In this document: one piece after another, positions 17,727 through 26,035 of the stretch
How the letters are laid out: each line of letters opens with the position of its first letter
How positions within the stretch are numbered: the first letter of the stretch is position 1
DNA from: Candidatus Leptovillus gracilis
Lineage (GTDB): Bacteria > Chloroflexota > Anaerolineae > Promineifilales > Promineifilaceae
Direction of reading: 5' to 3'
Length of the DNA stretch: 64,000 nucleotides
NCBI GenBank assembly: GCA_016716065.1
Contig: JADJXA010000027.1
Location: forward strand, 99,555-163,554
Program-made: the position numbers and the translations under genes
The notes under the pieces: generated by a model
What the model saw: only the letters and a program-made list of their open reading frames with translations
What the model was told of the DNA's origin: nothing
Databases searched by the model: none

Positions 17727-17859
17727 AGCAATGGGCCAAACCAGCCGCGCCAGGATAACAAAAGCTGCTCGCGCCAAGATTGGTCCAATCTTCCCTTACG
17801 TTATAACCGATAATCAGGTAAAATAGGTTCTGTACTTTTCTAACTGAAAACCATTTGGA

Positions 17860-18010
17860 TCGAGGCGCCTTAACCCCCGGATGGGTAGGCTCAATGGCGA
17901 AGCCGGTAACGTCTGTGGCAAATAAATTATTTGCTCGCAGAAAGAGTCCGGCGCTGTCCCGCAACTGTATTCCGCGTCAGCGGAGAGTCAGGTCGCCCAC
18001 CTTGATCTAA
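17860..18010 (+). promoter_or_regulatory. Cobalamin riboswitch
   Basis: The conserved core GCGCTGTCCCGCAACTGT (17951-17968) and the B12 box AGAGTCAGGTCGCCCACC (17984-18001) are present in the expected order and spacing, with upstream stems from about 17860. The element lies upstream of btuFCD (18287-21225) and is followed by a strong terminator hairpin (18110-18137). Binding of adenosyl- or hydroxocobalamin should therefore promote termination and shut off the transporter when the vitamin is abundant. The exact 5' limit is approximate. Confidence 0.85.
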
Positions 18011-18045
18011 GTTACCACACGCTTCGAGGACAAGGAGGTGGAACT

Positions 18046-18084
18046 GTGATTTGCAAACCCGGTTTCTTATCACACCATTGGTAA
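18046..18084 (+). CDS. Possible 12-residue leader peptide in the B12 leader
   Basis: A perfect Shine-Dalgarno (AAGGAGGTG, 18032-18040) stands 5 bases before a GTG at 18046 that opens MICKPGFLSHHW and stops at TAA. It sits between the riboswitch and the terminator. The same purine stretch could instead pair with CCACCTTG at the 3' end of the riboswitch as an antiterminator. Either role is inference from sequence. Confidence 0.35.
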   Translation: MICKPGFLSHHW

Positions 18085-18109
18085 ATTAAAATCAACCAAT
18101 CTTAATCCA

Positions 18110-18137
18110 CCCCCCGTCACATGATGGGGGGTTTTTT
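18110..18137 (+). terminator. Intrinsic terminator of the cobalamin leader
   Basis: CCCCCC-GTCACATGAT-GGGGGG followed directly by TTTTTT. It lies about 100 bases after the riboswitch and upstream of btuF, so it is the likely expression platform of the switch. Confidence 0.85.
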
Positions 18138-18163
18138 CGTTTAAAGGCAGATAGTCAATCATT

Positions 18164-18278
18164 GGAGAAGACTTCATGAGTGGGCTGCATCCACCACCAC
18201 GAATGAAAACCCTGGGAGCGCAGGCGTCTCGCCTGCCGAAGCGGACGGGACGTCCGCGCTCCCATTTTCACAGGAGAT
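18164..18278 (+). repeat. Portable leader element, copy B (before btuF)
   Basis: Same element as at 4761, same orientation: GGAGA..TTCATGAGTGGG, CCACCACCACGAATG, outer stem GGGAGC/GCTCCC, hairpins GCAGGCG-TCT-CGCCTGC and GCGGACG-GGA-CGTCCGC, then CATTTTCACAGGAGA as the Shine-Dalgarno of btuF. It lies after the riboswitch terminator, so it is part of the read-through transcript. Its upstream ATG opens a 37-codon frame (GLHPPPRMKTLGAQASRLP...) that ends at the TAA of AGGAGATAA. Confidence 0.9.
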
Positions 18279-18286
18279 AAACAAAC

Positions 18287-19270
18287 ATGAAAAAAAATAG
18301 CATCGGCCTCTGGCTGATATTGATGTTAGCGACGGTTTTTGGATTGAGCGGCTGCGGCGGGCAAACGGCCGTTTCCCCCACCGCCGAACCCACTGCTATA
18401 CCCGCCGCCGTTGAACCAACGGCCGTATCCCCATCCCTCACCTTCACCGATGGCCTGGGCAATACCATCGAACTAGCCGGCCCGGCGCAGCGCATCATCT
18501 CCCTGGCCCCGTCCAATACCGAGGTTTTGTTCTATGTCGGCGCGGGGGCGCAGGTCGTGGGGCGTGATTCAGTGTCCGATTACCCGGAGGCAGCCCTGGC
18601 TGTGGCCGACATCGGCGGTGGTTTTGGCGAATTGGCGATGGAGACCATCATTGCCCTGGAACCCGACCTGGTGCTGGCAGCCGACATCACCCCACCGGAA
18701 CAAATCAAAGCGCTTACCGATGTGGGGCTGACCGTGTATGCCCTGCCCAACCCCTTGACGTTAGACGACATGTTTAACAATCTGCGCACCGTCGCCCAAC
18801 TGACCGGCCACCAGGCAGAGACAGAACGGTTGGTAGCCGATCTGGCGGCGCGAGTAACGGCCGTTACCGACAAAATTGCCACCGCCAGCGCCACCCCCCT
18901 GGTCTTTTATGAACTAGACAGCACCGACGCCAACGCCCCCTGGACGGCCGGGGCAGGCACGTTTGTGGATACGCTCATCACCATGGGCGGCGGCCAAAAC
19001 GTGGGCGCGATGATGGACAGCGCCTGGGCGCAGATCAGCATCGAAGAGCTGCTGGTTCAGGACCCCGACGTGATTTTGTTGGGTGACTACACCTGGGGCG
19101 GTGTGACGCCGGAAGATGTGGCCGCCAGAGAGGCGTGGCAAGGGTTAACGGCCGTGCAAAACAATACCATCTACACCTTCGACGACAACACCGTCAGCCG
19201 CCCCGGCCCGCGCCTGGTAGATGGCCTGGAAGCGATGGCCAAAGCGCTGCACCCCGAGTTGTTTGAATAG
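18287..19270 (+). CDS. btuF: Cobalamin-type ABC transporter substrate-binding lipoprotein
   Basis: 327 residues. A signal peptide ends in the lipobox LSGC (Cys about residue 23), followed by a Pro/Thr/Ala-rich linker and a class III periplasmic-binding domain (about 52-325). Family landmarks include FTDGLGNTIEL, RIISLAPSNTEVLFYVGAG, ALEPDLVLA and DPDVILLGD. The domain binds vitamin B12 or another corrinoid outside the membrane and delivers it to the BtuCD-type pore encoded downstream. Assignment to cobalamin rather than iron-siderophore rests on the B12 riboswitch upstream; the fold alone would not decide. Confidence 0.88.
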   Translation: MKKNSIGLWLILMLATVFGLSGCGGQTAVSPTAEPTAIPAAVEPTAVSPSLTFTDGLGNTIELAGPAQRIISLAPSNTEVLFYVGAGAQVVGRDSVSDYPEAALAVADIGGGFGELAMETIIALEPDLVLAADITPPEQIKALTDVGLTVYALPNPLTLDDMFNNLRTVAQLTGHQAETERLVADLAARVTAVTDKIATASATPLVFYELDSTDANAPWTAGAGTFVDTLITMGGGQNVGAMMDSAWAQISIEELLVQDPDVILLGDYTWGGVTPEDVAAREAWQGLTAVQNNTIYTFDDNTVSRPGPRLVDGLEAMAKALHPELFE

Positions 19271-19302
19271 ATTGTTTGATGGTGGGGTAATAAGGACGTT
19301 AC

Positions 19303-20334
19303 ATGGCCCATTCCCGATTTCGCCCCTACCTCATCAACAGCCTGCTGCTGGTCCTGGCGCTGCTGGCCAGCGTGGCCATTGGCGCGGTGTACATCGCGCC
19401 GGCAACCGTGCTGCGCATTTTCCTGGGGCATCTTCCTGGGGTGAACATGGCGGGGGATTGGCCGGCAACGGCCGTCACCATCATCATGCAAGTGCGCCTG
19501 CCCCACACTGTGTTGGTCGCCCTGACCGGGGCGGCGCTGGCCGGCAGCGGCGCGGCCTACCAGGGCCTTTTTCGCAACCCACTGGCCGACCCGTACCTGA
19601 TCGGCGTGGCCTCCGGCGCCGGTCTGGGCGCGGTATTGGCAATGTCGCGCAGTTGGCCGACAAACTGGCTGGCGTTGTACGCCGTACCGGTGGCCGCTTT
19701 TCTGGGGGCCGTCGTTACCATTATCATCGTCTACACGCTGGCCAGGACTGGGCCAACCCTGCAAACCACCACCCTGATTCTGGCTGGCGTGGCCTTTAGC
19801 TCCTTCGCCACCGCCCTGACCTCATTCCTGATGCTGCGCTCCAACGCTGAACTGCGCCGGGCGCTGGGCTGGCTGTTGGGCGGTTCCATTCTCAGCGGCT
19901 GGACGCCGGTGTTGGCGATGCTGCCCTATGTCACCGTGGGCCTGCTGCTGCTGCTGACGATGGGCCACACCCTGAACGTGCTGCAATTTGGCGATGACCA
20001 GGCGCAGCAAATGGGTCTCAACGTCGAGCGCAGCAAACGCCTGCTCATCATCGCCGCTTCGCTGACGACGGCCGCGGCGGTGGCTTTTTCCGGCATCATC
20101 GGCTTTGTTGGCCTGATTGTGCCCCATTTGGTGCGGCTGCTCTGGGGGCCGGACTATCGGCATCTGACGCCGCTGTCCATCATTGGCGGCGGCACACTGC
20201 TGCTGCTGGCCGACATTCTGGCGCGGGTGGTGCTGGCTCCCCAGGTTTTGCCGGTGGGCGTGGTGACAGCCCTGGCCGGCGCGCCCTTCTTCTTATGGAT
20301 TTTGTACCGGGCGAAGGCGAAGGTAATGTGGTAG
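19303..20334 (+). CDS. btuC: Cobalamin ABC transporter permease (FecCD/BtuC family)
   Basis: 343 residues, about ten membrane helices. FecCD-family landmarks are RLPHTVLVALTGAALAGSGAAYQ, FRNPLADPYLIGVASGAGLG, FSGIIGFVGLIVPHLVRLL and the C-terminal GAPFFLWIL. It forms the dimeric membrane channel for corrinoid uptake with the ATPase BtuD. It lies 32 bp after btuF and 36 bp before btuD, so it belongs to the riboswitch-controlled operon. Confidence 0.9.
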   Translation: MAHSRFRPYLINSLLLVLALLASVAIGAVYIAPATVLRIFLGHLPGVNMAGDWPATAVTIIMQVRLPHTVLVALTGAALAGSGAAYQGLFRNPLADPYLIGVASGAGLGAVLAMSRSWPTNWLALYAVPVAAFLGAVVTIIIVYTLARTGPTLQTTTLILAGVAFSSFATALTSFLMLRSNAELRRALGWLLGGSILSGWTPVLAMLPYVTVGLLLLLTMGHTLNVLQFGDDQAQQMGLNVERSKRLLIIAASLTTAAAVAFSGIIGFVGLIVPHLVRLLWGPDYRHLTPLSIIGGGTLLLLADILARVVLAPQVLPVGVVTALAGAPFFLWILYRAKAKVMW

Positions 20335-20370
20335 AGGAAGAAGGGGAATTTATGACAAAGGATGGCCGAG

Positions 20371-21225
20371 ATGTTAGAAATTAAGAACCTGTCAGCAGCC
20401 TATGGCAGCCGTATTATCCTACAAGACATATCGCTCAACATCGCGCCGGGGCAAATTCTGGCGGTGATTGGGCCGAATGGGGCGGGCAAATCTACGCTGG
20501 TGCGGGCGGTGAGCGGCGTACTGCCGGCGCAAAAGGGGCAGGTGTCTATTGGCGGACGGCCGTTACACAGCCTCACCGCCAACCAACGCGCCCGCTGTCT
20601 GGCCGTCGTGCCCCAGGCGCGCCAACTGCCCGGCGCGTTCACCGTCTACGAAACCATTCTACTGGGGCGCACCGCTTACCTGGGCTGGTTGGGCAAAACC
20701 GGCAGCCAGGACCACGAACAGGCCCAGTGGGCCTTGCAGCGCACCCGCCTTACTGATCTGGCCGCTCGCAAAGTGGGCGAACTATCCGGCGGCGAGCAGC
20801 AGCGCGTGCTGCTGGCGCGGGCGCTGGCCCAGGCCGCCCCGGTTTTGCTGCTGGACGAGCCGACGACCCATCTGGACTTGCAGCACCAATCGGGCCTGCT
20901 CAATTTGCTGCGTGAGCTGGCGCTGGAGCAAAAGCTGGCGGTGCTGATCGTCTTGCACGACCTGAACCTGGCGAGTTTGTACGCCGACCGGGTAGCGCTC
21001 TTGGTAGACGGCCGTATCCAGGCCATCGGTTCGCCCGCTGACGTGTTGACCAGCAGCAGTTTAACGGCCGTCTTCCAGGTCCCCATCGAAGTGATCCCCC
21101 ATCCCGCCTATGGCACGCCGCTGGTGCTGCCAGACGGCGTCGCCAACCTGCCCAGCCTCAGGCCAACCCCGCCGACAGCGGCCGTCAGCCAGGCGCCAAC
21201 CGCACACTGGCAGCCTTTGGCCTGA
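20371..21225 (+). CDS. btuD: Cobalamin ABC transporter ATPase
   Basis: About 284 residues from the ATG at 20371 (AAGGA 8 bases upstream); an in-frame ATG at 20362 is too close to that site to use it. Walker A is GPNGAGKSTLV, signature ELSGGEQQRVLLA, Walker B VLLLDEPTTHLD and switch VLHDLNLAS, as in iron/B12 uptake ATPases. It powers the BtuC pore. An 83-bp piece around the switch region (20933-21015) is duplicated at 8652-8734. The last ~40 residues are a Pro/Ala-rich tail. Confidence 0.9.
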   Translation: MLEIKNLSAAYGSRIILQDISLNIAPGQILAVIGPNGAGKSTLVRAVSGVLPAQKGQVSIGGRPLHSLTANQRARCLAVVPQARQLPGAFTVYETILLGRTAYLGWLGKTGSQDHEQAQWALQRTRLTDLAARKVGELSGGEQQRVLLARALAQAAPVLLLDEPTTHLDLQHQSGLLNLLRELALEQKLAVLIVLHDLNLASLYADRVALLVDGRIQAIGSPADVLTSSSLTAVFQVPIEVIPHPAYGTPLVLPDGVANLPSLRPTPPTAAVSQAPTAHWQPLA

Positions 21226-21256
21226 AAACAGCCAAAATTTCAGGTAAACTGCGTCC

Positions 21257-24136
21257 ATGGATGAGTTTCTGCGTGAACTGCGCCAAAACGTGGCCGGTGA
21301 CGTGCGCGCCGACGCCATGAGCCGCGTCTTGTACAGCACCGACGCCAGCATCTACCAGGTGATGCCGTTGGCGGTCCTCATCCCGCGCACGGTGGAAGAT
21401 GTGGTAACGGCCGTCTCCCTGGCCGCCCAACACCACATCCCCATCTTGCCGCGTGGTTCTGGAACCAGCCTGGCCGGGCAGGCCACCAACGCCGCCCTGG
21501 TGCTAGATACCACCCGCCATCTGGACCACATCCTGGAATTGAACGTGGCCGAAAAATGGGTCCGCGCCGAGAGCGGCGTGGTCTTGGCCCACCTGAACGC
21601 CCATCTCAAGACGCACGGCCTGAAATTTGGCCCCGATCCGGCCAGCGCCAACCGCGCCACCCTGGGCGGCGTGGTCGGCAACAACGCCTCCGGCGCGCAT
21701 TCCATCCTCTATGGCATGGCCGCCGACCATGTGCTGGCGGCGCAAATGGTTCTGGCTGATGGCTCGCTGGTTGGCTTTGCGCCGGAAAATGGGGCCGCGT
21801 CGGTTCTGGCGCAAAAGGTGGCCGCTCTGGTCAATCACCCGGCCAATCTGGACATCATCCGCCAGAGAACGCCGCGCCATTGGCGGCGCTGCGGCGGCTA
21901 CAACCTGGACCGCCTGACCAACGGCCGTGACCTCACCTTCCAATGGCCCTTCGACGGCCGCTTTAACCTGGCAAAGCTCATCTGCGGCGCGGAAGGCACG
22001 TTGGGCTTCATGACCGAGGTGACGCTGAATCTGGTGGACGCGCCGACCCACACCGGCCTGGCAATCCTCCAGTTCGACGAGCAGCGCGCCGCCCTGGAGG
22101 CTGTGCCCGCATTGTTGGCGGTGGAACCGGCGGCCATCGAGTTTTTGGACCATTATGGCCTGTCGTTGGCGCAAGGCGTGCCCGCGTTTGCCGGCATGAT
22201 GGCCGGATTTGTGCAGGGGCAGCCCCACTGTTTGCTCATCACCGAATTTTATGGCGCTTCGGAGCGGGAGATAGCGGCCAAATTTGCCCGGCTGCGCGAC
22301 CATGTGCGGCGGCGCGGATTACGGCCGTCGGCCATCACCACCCTCACCGACCCGCAGGCCATTGGCAATGTCTGGCGCGTGCGCGAGGGCGGTCTGGGCG
22401 TGTTGATGAGTATGCGCGGCGACGTGAAGCCGCTGCCGTTCATCGAAGACGCGGCCGTGCCGGTGGAACATCTGGCCGATTATATCGGCCGTCTGGAACA
22501 GTTTTGCCGCGATGAGTTGGACACCGGCATGGCCTATTACGCCCATGCCAGCGCCGGCTGCCTGCACGTCCGCCCGCTGATCAACACCAAAATCGCTCAG
22601 GATGTGGCGAAATTACCCCAAATCATGCGCTTTGCCGTCGAATTATTGGGCGATTACGGCGGCGTGTTGTCCAGCGAACATGGCGATGGCAAAGCGCGAA
22701 GCTGGCTCAATCCCCGTTTCTTCGGCCAGGAGTTGTACGATTTATACCGGCAGGTGAAGGGTGTTTTCGACCCGGACAACCTGTTCAATCCGGGCAACAT
22801 CGTCGCTGGCCCGGCGATGACCGATAATCTGCGCTACGGACCAGATTACCGCACCATCCCCATTGCGGCGCTGTTGGACTTTCGCGCCGACCAGGGTTTT
22901 GACCGGGCGGTTGAGATGTGCAATGGCGCCGGCGTCTGCCGCCAACAAAGCGGCACGATGTGCCCCAGCTTTATGGCGACCCGCGAGGAGGCGGACAGCA
23001 CACGGGGGCGGGCCAACGCGCTGCGGGCGGCATTGGCGGGTGGTTTGCCGCCGGGTTCGTTGACCGGACCAGATGTGTATGGGGTGATGGATTTGTGCGT
23101 GAGCTGCAAAGCGTGTCAGGCGGAGTGCCCATCGTCGGTGGACATGGCCCGGATTAAGGCGGAGTTTTTGCATCAGTACCATCAGGCGCATGGCTGGCTG
23201 CTGCGCGACCGTTTTTTTGTCCACGCGGCCGACCTGAGTCGGTTGGCGAGTGGGCGGCTGGCCCCATTGTCTAATTGGGCGTTGGGCAGCCGGCGGCTGC
23301 GCGGGGCGCTGAATCGGTTGTTAGGTCTGGCGGCACGGCCGTTTCCCCTCTTCGCCGCCCAGACGTTTGACCGGTGGTATGCGCGCCTGCCCAAACGAGC
23401 GGAAGATGAGGCACGGCCGTCGCTCATCCTGCTGGTGGATATGGCGCACAACTACCACGAACCGGCGGCGGCGCAGGCGGCGCTGAAGGTGCTGACGGCC
23501 GTTGGCTTTCAGGTCATTTGCCCACCCATCCACGATTTTGGCCGGGCGGCTTTTTCCAAAGGGGATTTGCCGCGGGCGCGGCGGCTGGCTCTGAGCGCCC
23601 TGGCAGCGTTAGCGCCATTGGCCCAGGCCGGGTGGCCCATCGTCGGGCTGGAACCGAGCGACGTTTCCATGCTGCTGGATGATTATGCCGCCTTACTGCC
23701 GGATGACGGCCGTGTGCCATTGGTGGCGGCGCAGACGGTGACGTTTGAGGAATTGATGTGGCGGCAGATGGGCGACGGCCGTTTAGACGGCTTGTTTGCG
23801 CCGCAGACCGGGCGCGTTTTGCTGCACGGCCACTGCCACCAAAAGGCGCTCGGCGGCGTGCGCGCCAGCCAGGAGCTGCTGGCCTACCTGGGCTACGAAG
23901 TGACGGAGGCGGGGGCGGCCTGCTGCGGCATGGCTGGATCGTTTGGCTATGAGGCGGAACACGAGGCCATTTCCCGGCAAATGGGGGAACTCAGACTGCT
24001 GCCGGCCGTGCGCGCCCAAACGATGGATACGCTTATTGTTGCTGCCGGGGTAAGCTGCCGCGAGCAAATTCGCCAGGGCGCACAACGCACGGCGCTGCAT
24101 CCGGCGGCTGTGCTTTATAGTTCGTTGGCTGGTTAG
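21257..24136 (+). CDS. FAD- and Fe-S-binding dehydrogenase (YdiJ/D-lactate type)
   Basis: 959 residues combining four parts. An FAD PCMH domain (about 35-270) contains PRGSGTSLAGQ and GGVVGNNASGAHS. An FAD-linked oxidase C-terminal domain (about 270-525) contains HASAGCLHVRPL and SSEHGDGKARS. A ferredoxin-like segment has CNGAGVC..MCPS (about 555) and CVSCKACQAECP (about 613). A cysteine-rich CCG domain has HGHCHQKAL (about 857) and AACCGMAGS (about 888). This layout is that of D-2-hydroxyacid (lactate/2-hydroxyglutarate/glycolate) dehydrogenases that pass electrons through Fe-S centres to the quinone pool. The exact substrate is not decided. It begins 31 bp after btuD and may be read from the same transcript. 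Confidence 0.88.
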   Translation: MDEFLRELRQNVAGDVRADAMSRVLYSTDASIYQVMPLAVLIPRTVEDVVTAVSLAAQHHIPILPRGSGTSLAGQATNAALVLDTTRHLDHILELNVAEKWVRAESGVVLAHLNAHLKTHGLKFGPDPASANRATLGGVVGNNASGAHSILYGMAADHVLAAQMVLADGSLVGFAPENGAASVLAQKVAALVNHPANLDIIRQRTPRHWRRCGGYNLDRLTNGRDLTFQWPFDGRFNLAKLICGAEGTLGFMTEVTLNLVDAPTHTGLAILQFDEQRAALEAVPALLAVEPAAIEFLDHYGLSLAQGVPAFAGMMAGFVQGQPHCLLITEFYGASEREIAAKFARLRDHVRRRGLRPSAITTLTDPQAIGNVWRVREGGLGVLMSMRGDVKPLPFIEDAAVPVEHLADYIGRLEQFCRDELDTGMAYYAHASAGCLHVRPLINTKIAQDVAKLPQIMRFAVELLGDYGGVLSSEHGDGKARSWLNPRFFGQELYDLYRQVKGVFDPDNLFNPGNIVAGPAMTDNLRYGPDYRTIPIAALLDFRADQGFDRAVEMCNGAGVCRQQSGTMCPSFMATREEADSTRGRANALRAALAGGLPPGSLTGPDVYGVMDLCVSCKACQAECPSSVDMARIKAEFLHQYHQAHGWLLRDRFFVHAADLSRLASGRLAPLSNWALGSRRLRGALNRLLGLAARPFPLFAAQTFDRWYARLPKRAEDEARPSLILLVDMAHNYHEPAAAQAALKVLTAVGFQVICPPIHDFGRAAFSKGDLPRARRLALSALAALAPLAQAGWPIVGLEPSDVSMLLDDYAALLPDDGRVPLVAAQTVTFEELMWRQMGDGRLDGLFAPQTGRVLLHGHCHQKALGGVRASQELLAYLGYEVTEAGAACCGMAGSFGYEAEHEAISRQMGELRLLPAVRAQTMDTLIVAAGVSCREQIRQGAQRTALHPAAVLYSSLAG

Positions 24137-24228
24137 CAGCCGTAAGCCGGAGTCCGTGTGCTGTTTTCCGTTGGCGCTTGCCATAGGCCGCGCCTTATGG
24201 CTTACCGAACATGGCTTACCGAATACGG

Positions 24229-24684
24229 CTACAACCGCTCGCAGCTGTCCAACAGCAGGTTGTACGTCCCAGAGAGGCTGACGTAGACAAAGCCGCCGCA
24301 CTCCTGGCAGGAAACCTGGTACTCCACGCCCTCTTCGCCAGAAACAGGCTCCCAACCGGTCAGCACGTGGCCGTGAATACTGGCGAAGGCTTCTACTTCG
24401 CGCATTTGCCGGTTCAGGAAGCTCTCTTTTTCGATGGCCTCGGTGACGTGCAACGTTTCGGTCGCGCCGACGATGGCCCGCACGACGGCCGCATGGACCA
24501 GATTGTCTGGCACGTTGTCGGGCAAGCCGGCCACTTTTGCCAGCAGCAATTCTAATACTTCTGAGATTTCTTGCCGGGTTTCCCGGTCGTAGTGCTGCAC
24601 GAGGGAGCCTTCTTCTAACAGACTGGCCAGGTAGTGAACGGCCGTTTGCAAATGCGTCTTCCTAACTTCTGCCGACGTGGTCAT
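24229..24684 (-). CDS. Hypothetical protein with a C-terminal Cys motif
   Basis: 151 residues, start at 24684 with AAGGAGACGCAGC upstream. The N-terminal ~100 residues are predicted helical and acidic (VHYLASLLEEGSLV, QEISEVLELLLAKVAGL). The C-terminal part contains CQECGGFVYV and a later Cys (LLDSCERL), which could form an incomplete zinc site. No family recognised. It is a single gene convergent with the FAD dehydrogenase; the 90-bp gap at 24137-24228 holds degenerate CCGTAAGCCG/GGCTTACCG words forming weak hairpins. Confidence 0.65.
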   Translation of the reverse strand: MTTSAEVRKTHLQTAVHYLASLLEEGSLVQHYDRETRQEISEVLELLLAKVAGLPDNVPDNLVHAAVVRAIVGATETLHVTEAIEKESFLNRQMREVEAFASIHGHVLTGWEPVSGEEGVEYQVSCQECGGFVYVSLSGTYNLLLDSCERL

Positions 24685-24815
24685 TTTGCTGCGTCTCCTT
24701 GCCTGCCGGCGCTTCTGGCGGCGGCGCGGGTATTCGTGATGCTGTCTGGTTGTTTCTCACCAGCCTGCTAATTATACCGGCTATGTTGTCCTATGCCAGC
24801 CGCTTCAAATCAGGT

Positions 24816-24913
24816 CAGCAATTCTCAATTTGAAATCCAGCCGTCGCTGCGGCTGTTATCTGTCCGCGCCGTCCCGCCCCTACTTAGCACACCAGGGCAA
24901 ATTGAGAACTGCT
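24816..24913. repeat. Short copy of the CAGCAATTCTCAATTTG MITE family
   Basis: Begins CAGCAATTCTCAATTTG and ends CAAATTGAGAACTGCT. The interior shares CGCTGCGGCTG and CTGTCCGCGCCGTCCCG with the 212-bp copy at 17086-17297. About half length, so probably an internal-deletion derivative. Confidence 0.75.
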
Positions 24914-24917
24914 AAAA

Positions 24918-25727
24918 TCAGGTCTGGTCTGGCGGCGACGGCCGTTGCAAATTCTGGAACTGCGCTTGAATCATGTCTCGTTCCACCTGTTTGCGGGCAA
25001 TTTTTCGCTCCACATCGGCTACCATTTCACCCAACAGGTCGCGCCCCTGGCGTTGGGCCAGCTTTACTTCCAGGCTCAAAGAGACCATCGGGCCGGTATG
25101 CAGGCTTTGCCGCTCCTGCTGAATACGCTGCAAGCGGCGCTGACAGCGGCTCAATTCTTCTTCCAGCGCGCGCATCATCTCGTTTTCGGTTTGGGCGGAG
25201 GCGGCGGGCGCGGCCGGTTGGCCGCCATCCAGCTGGCGGGCGACGGCCAGCAGTTCGGCCAGACTGCGGGCGGCGTAAGCATCGTTGACGGCCGTCATCA
25301 TCTCGGTGCGGTAGGCGCGGTCGGCCGCCTCGGTGGTCAGGTCTGGGTGCAGGCGGCGGGCCAGTTGGCGGTACAGCTTTTTGATTTGCGCCTCGGTAGA
25401 TTGGCTGACAGGTTCAGACGGCCGTTTGGGGGCCGCCTGGGGTGGTGTTTGCCAGGTACGGCGAAACTGTTCTTCCACCGGGCGAAAGTCTACGCCAAAT
25501 GTCTGTTCGTTGCGGCGGCGCTGAATGCGGTCCAGCAGATCGGCCACTTCGGCTTCGACGGCCGTCAACTGCGCCAGCCGCTCGCCCAGCCGCGCCGCAA
25601 AGGCAAATTCAAACGCCTCGATGTCGGCGCGATAATCGGCCAGTTTTGCCTCGGCTTCAATCAGGTCGGTGCGCGCCGTTTCTACAGCGGCGCGCAAACG
25701 GGCGATTTTATCGGCTCTTGTTTGCAA
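24918..25727 (-). CDS. J-domain protein with flanking coiled coils
   Basis: 269 residues. A TTG at 25727 is the first usable start (AGGAAAG about 10 bases upstream). Residues 1-75 form a coiled coil (RLRAAVETARTDLIEAEAKL). A J-domain spans about 112-165 with the diagnostic HPD in LYRQLARRLHPDLTTEA and the following helix MTAVNDAYAAR. A second long coiled coil follows (MMRALEEELSRCQRRLQRIQ; KIARKQVERDMIQ). J-domains recruit and stimulate DnaK/Hsp70; the coiled coils presumably bind a client or mediate oligomerisation. No dnaK or grpE is nearby, and the Gly/Phe and zinc regions of DnaJ are absent, so it is a specialised co-chaperone. Confidence 0.8.
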   Translation of the reverse strand: MQTRADKIARLRAAVETARTDLIEAEAKLADYRADIEAFEFAFAARLGERLAQLTAVEAEVADLLDRIQRRRNEQTFGVDFRPVEEQFRRTWQTPPQAAPKRPSEPVSQSTEAQIKKLYRQLARRLHPDLTTEAADRAYRTEMMTAVNDAYAARSLAELLAVARQLDGGQPAAPAASAQTENEMMRALEEELSRCQRRLQRIQQERQSLHTGPMVSLSLEVKLAQRQGRDLLGEMVADVERKIARKQVERDMIQAQFQNLQRPSPPDQT

Positions 25728-25875
25728 GGCGGTTTTTCTTTCCTAACCTGGACAAGCCAGAACCAAAAAGGTTAAATTCTTGCACAGTGAGCAAGAATCT
25801 GACTTGTAAGGCACTTATTTAGACCTGACAGGTTGCTATGCGCGCAAAGGTCATCATCCAATTTCAATGATAAAC

Positions 25876-25968
25876 CTGTCTCGCCCGGTTCAGGCGAAAA
25901 TGGGCGAGACGGCGCGGGAAAATGCCGTCCGCTGCGGCTGCTGCCTGTCCGCGCCGTCCCGCCCCTAC
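25876..25968. repeat. Partial copy related to the 212-bp MITE
   Basis: CTGTCTCGCCCGGTT through GGGCGAGACGGCGCGG, GCCGTCCGCTGCGGCTG and CTGTCCGCGCCGTCCCG match the interior of the element at 17086-17297. The CAGCAATTCTCAATTTG ends are missing. The flanking sequence also holds AGACCTGACAGGTT (25826-25845 region), half of the hairpin found between cysK and cysE. Confidence 0.65.
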
Positions 25969-26035
25969 CAACATTGGAATGGTCGGTCACAATCTGCCAT
26001 TTTTGTCACCTTGTCAGATGTCGCCTTGTCGGGTC

